Positions 1-7,479 are shown, counted from the first letter of the stretch. The stretch: 21,551 nucleotides of DNA from Actinomycetes bacterium (GCA_023426865.1 JAEZBT010000436.1:1-21551); one strand, 5' to 3'. Numbers and translations are program-made. The notes: generated by a model not told the origin, from the letters alone.

Positions 1-1
1 G

Positions 2-1051
2 TCAGGCACCCTCCAGCGGTACGCCGAGGTGCTGACGCAGCAGCAGAGCACGGTCCTCGCCGCGGAGCGCCGGTTCGCCGACGCGCGCGACGACGTCGCC
101 CGCAACCCGCTCGACCTCGCCGGGTACGCGTCGATGCTGCGGGCCGGAGCCGCGCGTCGGGCGGAGCTGGCCGAGCTCGAGCGCGCGGCGGCGCGCGCGG
201 CGTCGGAGCTGGCCACGCTCGCGGGCAACCCCGGCTGGGGCGACCACTGGTACGACCCCTTCGGCTGGTGGGACGACGACGACCGGTCGGTCCCGGGCAA
301 GGACGTGGGCGACGACATCGTCGAGAAGAGCTCCTTCGAGCCCTGGGACATCCAGCAGCGCGAGATCGGCGACTGCTCGCTGATGTCCGCTCTCTCGTCG
401 ATCATGCGCACCGACCGGGGCGACGAGTGGCTGCGCGATCACGTGCGGTGGGACGAGGAGCGGGACGGCTACTGGGTGACCCTCTACGAGGACGGCCGAC
501 CGGTGGACGTGTTCGTCGACAAGGTCTACGGCCACGGCGCCAACCAGCGGGTCGACAACGTGCTCTGGGACGGGAGCCGGCCGAGCCTGGCCTCGCTGTA
601 CGAGGCGGCGGTCGCGCAGCACCTCGGATACGAGGACCTGGACGACGGAATCCCGATGGCGCAGGCCGACGAGCTCATCACCGGAAACGCCGGCACGTAC
701 TACGAGTACCCGTACCCGAGCCCGGACAGCGAGGCGTGGCAGGACGTCGAGGCCGCGCTCAGGCGGGGGGACCCGGTGAACGCCGGCACGATGGACGACG
801 TCACCGGCGACGGATCCTGGGACATCGAGGTCCAGCGGCGGAACTGGAAGGGCGAGATCGTCACCGACGAGATCTCACTGATGGGCAACCACGCCTACTC
901 CGTCGTCGGCACCGAGCCGGACGGCAGCGTCTGGCTGATCAACCCGTGGGGTCCGAGCAACGGCGCCGACGGCGGCGGCGCGTTCCTCGTCAGCCCGGAG
1001 GTCTTCGGCAACCTGTTCAGCGGAATCGCGTACTCGGAGTTGCCACGATGA
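2..1051 (+). CDS. WXG-like effector with C-terminal calpain-family (C2) cysteine protease domain, 5' end outside the window
   Basis: The reading frame is open from the window edge, so the true start lies upstream; the first in-frame ATG-like codon (GTG at 29) is not taken as the start. About 349 residues are visible. The first ~85 are charged, alanine-rich and helical, like the tail of a WXG/LXG export domain. The rest matches calpain-type papain-fold proteases: the catalytic Cys in GDCSLMSALSS (visible residue 125, preceded by the oxyanion Gln in IQQREIGDC), His in GNHAYSVVG (297) and Asn in INPWGPSNG (314). The family cleaves proteins; in polymorphic toxin systems such domains are effector tips. 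It overlaps the next gene by ATGA, implying translational coupling. A paralogue with the same architecture lies at 18853-20067. Protease family is fairly sure; toxin role and export by an ESX/T7SS-like route are inference. Confidence 0.85.
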   Translation, partial: SGTLQRYAEVLTQQQSTVLAAERRFADARDDVARNPLDLAGYASMLRAGAARRAELAELERAAARAASELATLAGNPGWGDHWYDPFGWWDDDDRSVPGKDVGDDIVEKSSFEPWDIQQREIGDCSLMSALSSIMRTDRGDEWLRDHVRWDEERDGYWVTLYEDGRPVDVFVDKVYGHGANQRVDNVLWDGSRPSLASLYEAAVAQHLGYEDLDDGIPMAQADELITGNAGTYYEYPYPSPDSEAWQDVEAALRRGDPVNAGTMDDVTGDGSWDIEVQRRNWKGEIVTDEISLMGNHAYSVVGTEPDGSVWLINPWGPSNGADGGGAFLVSPEVFGNLFSGIAYSELPR

Positions 1052-1317
1052 CCGCCACGCCCGCTCCCCGCGAGACCTTCGCCCTCCGCGCCGGGACGCA
1101 GCACGAGATCCCCGGGGCGGTGGTCGGGCTGCTCGCCGTCCGCGTGCGCGAGGGCGCGCTGGTCGCGAACGTTGCCGTCGGGACGCCGCACGGGCGCAGC
1201 CGCCAGGTGCTCGCGATCGGCGAGTCGATGCTGATCCCCGGAGGCGGGCGCCTGACGCTCGAGGACGTCCAGCTGGGCGGACCCGCCGGCGGAGCCGCGC
1301 AGCTGCGCGTCGACTAG
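1048..1317 (+). CDS. Small beta-rich partner of the calpain effector (putative immunity or chaperone)
   Basis: This 89-residue protein starts at the ATG that overlaps the protease stop (ATGA). No signal peptide or membrane segment is visible, so it is probably cytoplasmic. The sequence alternates hydrophobic and polar residues, as in a small beta-sandwich, with the pattern VAVGTPHGRS, then IGESMLIPGGGRLTLEDVQL, then AQLRV. The paralogue at 20064-20324 has the same length, position and pattern (VAVGPF, VGTPVDLGHGRALRL, VALEV). It is loosely reminiscent of small streptomycete DUF6406-type proteins, but I cannot confirm membership. Position directly after a protease effector suggests immunity or a dedicated inhibitor or chaperone. 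That role is inference only. Confidence 0.75.
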   Translation: MTATPAPRETFALRAGTQHEIPGAVVGLLAVRVREGALVANVAVGTPHGRSRQVLAIGESMLIPGGGRLTLEDVQLGGPAGGAAQLRVD

Positions 1318-1444
1318 AAAACGACGAGCCGCTCCTTCTCCTCGTCGCTGAGCTGCGCCCGCTGCTGTGCCCTCGCCCGGGTGTCCGGGACCTGGCCGGC
1401 GGTCCTGCTGTCGAGTCCGGGTCGGGTTCGGGCAAGATCGCGAG

Positions 1445-1771
1445 ATGGACCTCGGGCGATGGACGCGACAGGTGCGCACAAGGCGATGGAACCGGCGGCT
1501 CGACGCACGACTCGCCGCGACGGGTGTCGTCGACCGGGAGCTGTTCGGGCGGTTCATGGACGCCTACGGCTATGACGCCGCCTCGTCGGTCCAGTGGCTG
1601 GAGGCGATGCTGGGCGTTCTCGCCCGGCGCCTCCGGGACGGCGGAGCCCTGACGCTGTTCGACCCGCGGTCCAGTGCCATGCTCGACGTGCGCACGCCCG
1701 AGGACCTGACCTCCTGGATCGCGCTGCACTTCCCCGGCTGCGTGCCTGGTGGTCGCGCGAGCGCGATGTAG
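1445..1771 (+). CDS. Small hypothetical protein, 108 aa, possibly leaderless
   Basis: I do not recognise a family. The ATG at 1445 follows a CAAGAT box (1433-1438) by six bases and has no Shine-Dalgarno sequence, which would fit a leaderless actinobacterial transcript. The protein opens with a basic stretch (RTRRWNRRLDARL), continues with a helical segment containing YGYDAASSVQWLEAMLGVLARRL, and has a plausible globular second half (GGALTLFDP, VRTPEDLTSWIALHFPG). It is cytoplasmic by appearance. It converges on the TOPRIM gene at 1890-2522. The ordered mixture of aromatic and charged residues argues for a real gene, but the only other support is the putative promoter. It could be a relic. Confidence 0.5.
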   Translation: MDLGRWTRQVRTRRWNRRLDARLAATGVVDRELFGRFMDAYGYDAASSVQWLEAMLGVLARRLRDGGALTLFDPRSSAMLDVRTPEDLTSWIALHFPGCVPGGRASAM

Positions 1772-1889
1772 CGGCGGGCGCAGCCGGCGACGACCCCGGT
1801 CGAGAACCGGCTCCGACGGACCGCGCGGCCGGTCGCGAGCTTCGCCGGCACGCGGTCCGCGTGCTTCGAGGACCCCGACAGGAACGTCC

Positions 1890-2522
1890 TCATCGTGGAG
1901 ACGGTCTCGTCGGGGGCGCCGGCGTCGTCGGCTCCGCGCTGACGAGGTCGAGGAGGCGGCGGATCGGCGTCGGCGTCCGCTCGAGGGGCATGACGGCGGC
2001 GAGCCGCCCCCCGTAGGCGATCTTCCGGCCGGACGTGGTGCCGAGGAACCGGCGGAGCTGCGCGTCGAGCGGGCGCGCGCGCTGGAACGGCTGACGTCGG
2101 AACGCGCGGAAGCGCGCGAGGTCGCCGTGGGCGGCGAGGAGGTCGAGGACGCCGTCGGGCGTGACGGCGCGGATCAGCTCGTCCTCGAGGTCGCGCTCGC
2201 AGCGGAAGAGGTGGTGCGCGGCGGGGTCGAGGCGCGCGAGGTCGATGCGCGCGGCGTCGGTGTCGGGTTCGTGGAGCACCGCGAGCGCCCGGCGGACGAC
2301 GCGCTCCTCGGCGGCGTCGTAGAGCCCGGCCGCGGGGACGTCGTCGGTAGACGCCGCGGCCAGGTGCGCGCGGAGGTTCGTGATGCCGCCCATCGGGACG
2401 ACGGCGGCGCCCGCCAGGTCGCGGCCGAGGCGCGCCGCGAGGGTGGTGACGGCCGCGGCGTCGGACGCGCCCTCGACGAGCACGCGCCAGCGCGGGAGTG
2501 GGGTGCTGGCGAGGGCCGTCAT
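1890..2522 (-). CDS. Stand-alone TOPRIM (OLD-type) nucleotidyltransferase/hydrolase-domain protein
   Basis: This 210-residue protein is assigned from the ATG at 2522, just upstream of the first conserved block. It has the TOPRIM glutamate in RVLVEGASD (E17), the GGITNLRAHL segment, and an acidic strand GLYDAAEE (D69) in place of a canonical DxD. These are followed by family-typical blocks LFRCERDLEDELIRA, FRAFRRQPFQRARPLDAQL and RRFLGTTSGRKIAYG. The family is related to the TOPRIM half of OLD nucleases, but this protein has no ATPase domain of its own. It probably acts on nucleic acid in the cytoplasm. Substrate is unknown. Pieces of a similar 3' end recur near 7422-7466 and 8051-8099. Family assignment is strong; a defence role is inference from the neighbourhood. 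Confidence 0.85.
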   Translation of the reverse strand: MTALASTPLPRWRVLVEGASDAAAVTTLAARLGRDLAGAAVVPMGGITNLRAHLAAASTDDVPAAGLYDAAEERVVRRALAVLHEPDTDAARIDLARLDPAAHHLFRCERDLEDELIRAVTPDGVLDLLAAHGDLARFRAFRRQPFQRARPLDAQLRRFLGTTSGRKIAYGGRLAAVMPLERTPTPIRRLLDLVSAEPTTPAPPTRPSPR

Positions 2523-2584
2523 CTCGGCAGTCTGCGTGAGAGGTGCCCTTCGGCAACACCGAGTTCCGGGCGCGGAGCGCCGAG

Positions 2585-2665
2585 TCAGTAGTGGATCCAG
2601 CACATGGAGGTCCGGACGCCTTCAGACCAGGTCTCCTCGCTGGGGAAGTACACCGTGGCGCCCGA
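2585..2665 (-). pseudogene. Possible 3' relic of a septum-formation-like or DUF4190-type protein
   Basis: On the minus strand a short open stretch ending in TGA at 2585 encodes GATVYFPSEETWSEGVRT followed by SMCWIHY. The P-[ST]-x-x-[ST]-W-x-x-G spacing followed by a C-W ending resembles the end of septum-formation-domain proteins of actinomycetes. No start or upstream domain remains. It sits in the gap between the TOPRIM and AAA_14 genes. It may be chance in GC-rich DNA; low confidence. Confidence 0.25.
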
Positions 2666-2718
2666 GGAGTGGAGCGGTGGAGCGGGCCGTGGGCGTTCTC
2701 CACAGACCGCGATGCACT

Positions 2719-2741
2719 CAGCGCCTCAGCGCCTCAGCGCC
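2719..2741. repeat. 8-bp tandem repeat spanning a stop codon
   Basis: The unit gcgcctca is present almost three times (2721-2728, 2729-2736, partial 2737-2741). It covers the last codons and the TGA (2726-2728) of the minus-strand AAA_14 gene. Because 8 is not a multiple of 3, gain or loss of a unit would change the C-terminus. Confidence 0.6.
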
Positions 2742-3997
2742 GTCGGGGTCCAGATCGCCGCGATCGGCAGGGACACGAGCCTGTCGCCGAGCCCCTCGCC
2801 GGCGGTGCCCGTGGTGAGGACGACGCCGCGTACGAACTGGTCCCCGAGTCGGTCGCGGAGCCACTCGAGGTGCCCGACGTCGCGCCGCTCGACCCGAGGA
2901 GCCGCCTTCACCTCGATCGCGACGACCTCGCCACGGCGACTCTCGAGGACGACATCGATCTCGTGCTCGCCGCCGCGATCTCGCAGGTGGGACATCGCGA
3001 TCGGCGTCTCCCCGAGCGCGAGGAGGGGCCGAAGCTGCGCGACGACGAAGGACTCGAGCAGCTGCCCGAGCAGGTGCCCGTCGAGGAGGACGGCTCGCGC
3101 ATCGACGCCGAGGAGGGTTCCCATCAGCGCAGGGTCGATGAGGTGCAGCTTCGCCGTCTTCACGAGCCGGGTGAGACGGTTCGTGTACCAGGGCTGGAGA
3201 CGCTCGACGACGCGCAGGTCTTCGAGCAGGTCGAGGTAGCTGCGCACGGTCCGGACGTCGATGCCCGCGGCTTCGGCGAGGGTGACGTCCGCCGGTGTGG
3301 AGGCCGTGCACGCCGCGACAGCCCTGAGGCACGCCTGAAGCCGCTCCGGTGCGCGAATGGGCGAGATCGACGCGGCGTCGCGCTGGATCAGCTGCTCGAC
3401 GTAGCCGGCGAACCACGCACCGCGGGCACGGTCGCCGAGGTTCATCGCCTCCGGGAAGCCGCCCCGCAGCGCGAGGTCGACGTACTCGGGGACGTCGGGC
3501 GCGTCCGGAAGGGCGGGCGCCGGGTGGCGGGCGGGATCGAAGAGGTACTCGAGGAAGTGCCGCGCGTCGAGCGATCCCCGGGCCTCCGCGACCGTGAGCC
3601 CGAACATGGCCACGGGCGTCACGCGGCCCGTTCCCGCCCACATCTCGCCCGACGTGCGCCCCCGCACGCTTCCGGTGAGCAGGTATCGGCCGGGGCCGTC
3701 GGCGGCGTCGACGGCCCGCTTGACCGCGCCGAGAACCTCCGGGACCTCCTGCCACTCGTCGAGCAGGACGGGGGTCGACGCTGCCGCGAGCGCGGCATCG
3801 GGTGCCGCCGCGAAGGCTGCGGCCTGTCGCGGCTCGTCCAGTCGGACGACCGTGCGGGCACGGCGGAGGCCCGTCGTGGTCTTCCCGCATCCGCGTGGGC
3901 CGTTGATCATCACCGCCGGCAGCTCGTCGAGGAGCTCCGCGAGCAGGCTGTCCGTGAACCGGGGAACGTACCCCGGGCGCGTCGCGGGCGAGGACAA
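2726..3997 (-). CDS. ATP-binding protein of the AAA_14/DUF4143 family
   Basis: I chose the TTG at 3997 because a strong GGAGG (4009-4005) precedes it by 7 bases; the frame is open up to a GTG at 4024 with no such site. The protein is 423 aa. The N-terminal AAA+ module has Walker A INGPRGCGKTTT and Walker B VLLDEWQ, with a sensor-like LLTGSVRG. A helical/winged middle follows (AEAAGIDVRTVRSYLDLLEDL). The C-terminal DUF4143 part contains the PD-(D/E)XK-like EIDVVLESRRGEVVAIEVKA. Proteins of this type are widespread, cytoplasmic and mostly uncharacterised; some are suspected of roles in mobile or toxin-like systems. It stands alone, downstream of an unusual 23-bp-period repeat array that probably controls it. 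Confidence 0.88.
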   Translation of the reverse strand: MSSPATRPGYVPRFTDSLLAELLDELPAVMINGPRGCGKTTTGLRRARTVVRLDEPRQAAAFAAAPDAALAAASTPVLLDEWQEVPEVLGAVKRAVDAADGPGRYLLTGSVRGRTSGEMWAGTGRVTPVAMFGLTVAEARGSLDARHFLEYLFDPARHPAPALPDAPDVPEYVDLALRGGFPEAMNLGDRARGAWFAGYVEQLIQRDAASISPIRAPERLQACLRAVAACTASTPADVTLAEAAGIDVRTVRSYLDLLEDLRVVERLQPWYTNRLTRLVKTAKLHLIDPALMGTLLGVDARAVLLDGHLLGQLLESFVVAQLRPLLALGETPIAMSHLRDRGGEHEIDVVLESRRGEVVAIEVKAAPRVERRDVGHLEWLRDRLGDQFVRGVVLTTGTAGEGLGDRLVSLPIAAIWTPTALRR

Positions 3998-4018
3998 CGA
4001 CGCACCTCCGTTCGCATG

Positions 4019-4110
4019 ATGCACGATCTGCCGGGATCGTGATGCACTTTCTGCCGCCAGCCTAATGCACTTTCTGCCGGACCTCTAGTGTCTGTTCTGC
4101 CGGCAAACTG
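4019..4110. repeat. Four direct repeats with exact 23-bp period in the leader of the AAA_14 gene
   Basis: Copies occupy 4019-4041, 4042-4064, 4065-4087 and 4088-4110. The conserved core is atgcactttctgccgg (copies 2 and 3 differ only in the last base of this core; copy 1 has gat for ttt; copy 4 is the most diverged, gtgtctgttctgccgg). On the minus strand this reads as CCGGCAGAAAGTGCAT upstream of the TTG start at 3997. A TAGGCT -10-like box (4064-4059, minus) lies between copies. The phasing suggests an operator or iteron array; the binding factor is unknown. Confidence 0.8.
4022..4041. promoter_or_regulatory. Perfect 7-bp inverted repeat in the AAA_14 leader
   Basis: cacgatc (4022-4028) and gatcgtg (4035-4041) are perfect inverted arms around tgccgg. 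It lies 25-44 bases upstream of the TTG start at 3997 and coincides with repeat copy 1. It could form an RNA hairpin in the leader or be a dyad operator. Confidence 0.45.
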
Positions 4111-4150
4111 AGAGGGCGGGCTGGCGACGGGATGGCACCCTTGCCGTTCG

Positions 4151-5026
4151 TCAGCTGAGGTCGATCCAGTCGACCAGCCACACGTCGCCCTCCCGGATCA
4201 CGCGGTACTCGACTCGTTCGACGGTCTCCCCGCCGGCCGCGTCGGGCACCCGCTCGACGGTCCAGAGGGTGGCCTCGTCGCCGTCGACGTCGACGTCCGT
4301 GACGGGCACCCAGCCGAACGTGCCGGGGCCGGCGAGCTCCATCACCATGTCGAACTGCTCGCACGTGGTCATGGTGATCAGGGTGCGGAAGTCCTCGGTG
4401 GTGCTCGCCATGTACGCGTCGCAGTCGGCGTCGATGAGCGAGTTCTGCATCTGGGAGAAGGCCTCGCGCGCGCCCTCGCCCTCGGAACCGCCGAGGCGCT
4501 GGTTCAGGGCGACGGGGATGGCCACCGCGGCGGCGATCCACAGGCACCCGACGACGATCCCCGCCGTCGCGAGCCCGCGCCCGACGCCGGTCCGCCGCGC
4601 CTGGACGCGCGCGATGATCGAGATGATCAGACCGATCGGTGCCGCGAGGATCGCGAGCACGAGCCCGACGATGGCGAGCACCGGCGACTGGCGCGGGGCA
4701 GGCGGCTGGCCGTAGCCGGCCGGGCCGTAGGAGGGGTAGCCGGGCTGGCGGGGGTACTGCCCGGGGCCGGGATACGCGCCGGGGGCGGGGTACTGGGCGG
4801 AGCCGGGGTAGCCGCTCGAGCCGGGAAACCCGCCGGCGCCGGAGTACGGCGCCTGGCCCTGGTACGCCGTCGGCGCGGGCTGCGCGTGCGGGTCGGGCGC
4901 GGCGAACGGTGCTTGCGGCGCGGCCGCGGCGGGCGACGCCGACGGGGCGGGCGCGTACGGGTCGGCGGCTCCGTCCGGTGGTTGCTGCGGAAGCCACATC
5001 GGCTGGCCGCTGTTGTCGTTGCTCAT
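4151..5026 (-). CDS. DUF4190-type membrane protein with Pro/Gly/Tyr-rich N-terminus and extracytoplasmic domain
   Basis: The ATG at 5026 is preceded by a purine-rich site (cagcaggggg). The 291-aa protein begins with ~110 residues rich in Pro, Gly, Ala and Tyr, with repeated G-x-P-G and Y-P-x-P units. This is typical of actinobacterial cytoplasmic tails. Two membrane segments follow (residues about 114-136, starting SPVLAIVGLVLAILAAPIG, and 155-175, containing TAGIVVGCLWIAAAVAIPVA), matching DUF4190. The remaining ~110 residues, beyond the second segment, form a probable extracytoplasmic NTF2-like domain with two cysteines (SLIDADCDAYM, TMTTCEQFDMV). Such proteins often sit beside cell-envelope genes; no enzymatic role is visible. 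It is divergent from the ESX-like cluster at 5299. Confidence 0.88.
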   Translation of the reverse strand: MSNDNSGQPMWLPQQPPDGAADPYAPAPSASPAAAAPQAPFAAPDPHAQPAPTAYQGQAPYSGAGGFPGSSGYPGSAQYPAPGAYPGPGQYPRQPGYPSYGPAGYGQPPAPRQSPVLAIVGLVLAILAAPIGLIISIIARVQARRTGVGRGLATAGIVVGCLWIAAAVAIPVALNQRLGGSEGEGAREAFSQMQNSLIDADCDAYMASTTEDFRTLITMTTCEQFDMVMELAGPGTFGWVPVTDVDVDGDEATLWTVERVPDAAGGETVERVEYRVIREGDVWLVDWIDLS

Positions 5027-5062
5027 GTCGCCCCCTGCTGGCTCCGTCGCCGGTCGCGACCG

Positions 5063-5092
5063 AGGGTAGGGCCCCGGGGCACCCCGACCCTA
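5063..5092 (-). promoter_or_regulatory. Candidate -10 boxes for the DUF4190 gene
   Basis: On the minus strand TAGGGT (5092-5087) and TACCCT (5068-5063) fit the actinobacterial TANNNT -10 pattern upstream of the ATG at 5026. No convincing -35 was found for either, so the exact promoter is undecided. Confidence 0.3.
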
Positions 5093-5182
5093 GGGCCGAA
5101 CGGGCGGAGCTGTGCGGAGTGCGCGCACCTGACGAGCGCGGCCGTGGCTGCTCCCGTATGCCACCAGGACGTGTCCGGTCAT
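5090..5182 (-). pseudogene. 5' relic of a flavodoxin-like gene with intact ribosome-binding site
   Basis: An ATG at 5182 is preceded by gaggagg at 8 bases. The peptide MTGHVLVAYGSSHGRARQV matches the first strand and the FMN phosphate-binding loop of flavodoxin-domain proteins (VLVAYxSxHG). The frame stops after 30 codons, so the rest of the gene is gone. A functional micropeptide cannot be excluded. The stop codon overlaps the TAGGGT box listed for the DUF4190 gene. Confidence 0.5.
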
Positions 5183-5298
5183 GGCTTCCGCCTCCTCGCG
5201 GCAACCGCATGCCTGTGGACAACGCCGGTCGTCGGGTGGCGCCGGGCTAGCGTCCGAGCCGGCGCCGTCCCGGGCGCGTCGGTGACAGGGGGAACGCG

Positions 5299-5625
5299 GT
5301 GCCGGATGTCCTGGAGGTGGACTACGCGGAGCTGCGTGCCGCCGCGCGCGCGGCCTTCGCCATCGCCGACGAGCTGACGGCGATCGGCCGGGCGGCGCCT
5401 CTGGCCGGTCGCGAGGCCTATGCCTGGGGCCTGGCCGCACCCTCGGGCCGGTTCGCCGCGCGGTACGGCCACCTGGTCCGCGGGCTCGGCCGCAACGCCG
5501 ACGACGCGGGCGAGGTGCTCCGTGCGGCGGCCGAGGCGTACGAGGCGGACGACATGCTCGCGCCGGCGGAGTTCGGCCGGCTGGGCGAGGGGCTCCCGGT
5601 CGGATCGGGCGGGGCCCTGGCATGA
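5299..5625 (+). CDS. Small ESX/WXG-like helical protein
   Basis: The GTG at 5299 follows an agggggaa site (gacagggggaacgcg) at good spacing. The 108-aa protein is almost entirely alpha-helical and alanine-rich with a central helix break, like actinobacterial ESX/PE-type small partners. Near the C-terminus AYEADDM gives Y-x-x-x-D, the pattern known as the general ESX secretion signal (YxxxD/E). It overlaps the nuclease toxin by ATGA at 5622. A similar small gene begins the calpain cassette at 18518. Export, or pairing with the helical N-terminus of the next protein, is the likely role. That is inference from family and operon position. Confidence 0.75.
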   Translation: MPDVLEVDYAELRAAARAAFAIADELTAIGRAAPLAGREAYAWGLAAPSGRFAARYGHLVRGLGRNADDAGEVLRAAAEAYEADDMLAPAEFGRLGEGLPVGSGGALA

Positions 5626-6971
5626 CCGGCGTCCCGCTGCTGCTCCCGACCCTGGCCACGAGCGACGACCCGCAGGTCCTGGTACCCGGGTCGATCCAGG
5701 CGCTGTACGCCGACGCGGACGACCTGACGCGCCAGGCCGGCGAGCTGACGGCGCAGGGTGCGGACGTCCGTCGTCGCACCGTCGAGACGTGGTTCGGGAC
5801 GGGCGCCGAACGCTGGGCCGAGCTGCGCCCCGTGCTGGCCGATGCCATCGAGGCGAGTGCGTGGGCGTACGACGCGACGGCGGCCGCGCTGCGCGCACAC
5901 GCGGGCGTGATCATCCGCGCCCGCGCGGTCGCGCTGGTCGCGGTGCTGCTGTGGCGCGAGGCGCTGGCCGAGGAGAGCCGGAGCACGACGGTCGGGTTGG
6001 CGTGCGTGCCGACGACGCCGCGCCTGGGCGTCCCGCCGACGATGCCGGGTGAGGTGCGCGGCGGCACGCTGGGCCCGGGGTCGGGCAGCTGGGCGATACC
6101 CGCCCCGGCGACCGGCCCGCGCGTCGTGCCCGACCCGACGGGGCTGCGGACGCTGGCGGACACGGTGCTCCGACTCGCGCGCGACGACGTCGCCGCACAC
6201 GCCGAGCAGGTCGGCGCGCTGCTGGACCAGCTCTCCGAGGGCATGCCCGACGGCGAGTTCCAGCTCTCCGACGTCGGCATCGGCCTGGTGGACTGGGCCT
6301 CGGGGATGCTGCAGATGACGGTGACGTGGCACCCCATCCGGATGCTGGTGGACCCCGAGGGCGTCCTGACCGACACGCGCGACATGTGCGACGGCCTCGA
6401 GCTCACCGTCCGCACCCTCGCCGACGACCCGCACGAGGCGAACCGCCTGCTCCTCGACTCGCAGACCTGGCACGACGAGCCGGGCCGGTGGGTGGGCCGC
6501 ATGGCGCCGGACGCGTTACTCACCGCGGTCGCCGGGGTGGGCGTCGCGACGCGCGGGGCCGGCCGGATCAGCGCGGCCGTGCGTGCGCTGGAGGACCTCC
6601 GCCGCGAGCCGGGCGCATCGCCGACGCCGCGGGTCTGGACGTCGAAGGATCCGCTGGTCGGCGATCTGGCCACCCGGCTCGACGCGGATCTGCCCGGCGT
6701 GCTGGACGGCGTGAACATGCACGTACCGACCTACTACGGTTCTAGTCGCGAGATCGACATCGTTCTCGGCGAGCTCGTCATCGAGGTGAAGAGCGGGCTC
6801 GCACGCAAGCTTCTTCCTCAGCTCGAAGCGATCAAGGTCACGACGGGGCGTACCCCGATCGCGTATGCGCCCCACCTCCCCTACGCGGCGCGTCGCGAGG
6901 TCCTGATCGCGGGCTTCGCGGTTGCCCGTGACTACGACGAACTGATGCAGATACTCAGGGAGTTCCTGTGA
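5622..6971 (+). CDS. Polymorphic toxin: WXG-like N-terminal region with C-terminal PD-(D/E)XK nuclease tip
   Basis: The protein is 449 aa, and the start ATG overlaps the previous stop. Residues ~25-110 are helical with a W-x-G (WFGTGAERW) motif, typical of ESX-type effectors. A linker with GPGSGSWAIPAPATGP follows, then a helical region to about 330. The last ~75 residues change character: REIDIVLGELVIEVKSG gives D379 and E388-x-K390, the catalytic set of a restriction-endonuclease fold. The base composition also falls from about codon 370, with more A/T third positions, suggesting an exchanged toxin tip. The next gene overlaps the stop by GTGA and is the presumed immunity gene. Predicted activity is DNA (or RNA) cleavage in a target cell; not proven from sequence. 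Confidence 0.82.
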   Translation: MTGVPLLLPTLATSDDPQVLVPGSIQALYADADDLTRQAGELTAQGADVRRRTVETWFGTGAERWAELRPVLADAIEASAWAYDATAAALRAHAGVIIRARAVALVAVLLWREALAEESRSTTVGLACVPTTPRLGVPPTMPGEVRGGTLGPGSGSWAIPAPATGPRVVPDPTGLRTLADTVLRLARDDVAAHAEQVGALLDQLSEGMPDGEFQLSDVGIGLVDWASGMLQMTVTWHPIRMLVDPEGVLTDTRDMCDGLELTVRTLADDPHEANRLLLDSQTWHDEPGRWVGRMAPDALLTAVAGVGVATRGAGRISAAVRALEDLRREPGASPTPRVWTSKDPLVGDLATRLDADLPGVLDGVNMHVPTYYGSSREIDIVLGELVIEVKSGLARKLLPQLEAIKVTTGRTPIAYAPHLPYAARREVLIAGFAVARDYDELMQILREFL

Positions 6972-7381
6972 AGAGCGCATTCCTCCTCTCGCACGACCCT
7001 TCGCTCATCCCCAAGGTCAATCAGTCCATCCGCGCTGCGGGCACAGCCGGCTGGGAGGGGTGCGACGTCGTCTATGCCGGCACCAACGAGATCCAGGTGG
7101 TTGAGAGCGGCACGGACCGGCTGTTCACACTCGAGCCCTACCTCGACCGGCCTGACCTGGCTTGGACGTACCGGACGCCGCCGCACTTCCCCGAGCCCCG
7201 TGTCCCGATGCCGGACCTCGACACCGTCCTCGCGTATGGCGTCCTCTGCCGTTGGGAGGACCTGTTCGTGCGGCTCGTGCGCGCCGTCGCGGAGATCTCA
7301 GGCGAACCGGCATGGATCCTCGACGAGAACAGCGTCATCTGGGACGCGCTCAACGTCGACCCAGCGCGCGTCCACCTCTGA
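6968..7381 (+). CDS. Presumed immunity protein for the nuclease toxin (copy 1)
   Basis: The protein is 137 aa; the GTG start lies inside the toxin stop (GTGA). No signal peptide or membrane segment is visible, as expected for a cytoplasmic protein that neutralises a nuclease. It is rich in aromatic and acidic residues (GWEGCDVVYAG, TPPHFPEPRVPMPDLDTVL, WILDENSVIWDALNVDP). I do not recognise a named immunity family. A paralogue follows at 7617-8027: the 3' 139 bases (7253-7391) match 7899-8037 at all but six positions, while the 5' halves are well diverged. This suggests recent gene conversion of the 3' half. The immunity role is inferred from position and from the array of copies. Confidence 0.75.
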   Translation: MKSAFLLSHDPSLIPKVNQSIRAAGTAGWEGCDVVYAGTNEIQVVESGTDRLFTLEPYLDRPDLAWTYRTPPHFPEPRVPMPDLDTVLAYGVLCRWEDLFVRLVRAVAEISGEPAWILDENSVIWDALNVDPARVHL

Positions 7382-7421
7382 GTGACGACAGGGGGGCCGA
7401 CGCGGGTGACGTCGGCGGCGG

Positions 7422-7466
7422 GACTCACCAGGTCGATGAGGAGGCGGTGGATCGGCGTGGTCACGA
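7422..7466 (-). pseudogene. Possible relic of a TOPRIM gene 3' end
   Basis: Reading the minus strand gives a TTPIHRLLIDLV-like segment comparable to TPTPIRRLLDLV at the end of the TOPRIM protein (1890-2522). The DNA match is about 30 bases with a 3-base insertion. It is weaker than the similar relic at 8051-8099. Confidence 0.3.
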
Positions 7467-7479
7467 TCCGGGAGTACCG

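Noticed and set aside
1314..1380. Minus-strand tail ending AQQRAQLSDEEKERLVVF
   Set aside because: Looks like a gene end, but no domain or upstream continuation is credible; the 1318-1444 gap otherwise holds only the CAAGAT box.
2543..4042. Long plus-strand open frame (about 499 codons)
   Set aside because: It lies opposite the AAA_14 gene, whose motifs are unmistakable; the plus-strand product is arginine/glutamate-biased low-complexity sequence.
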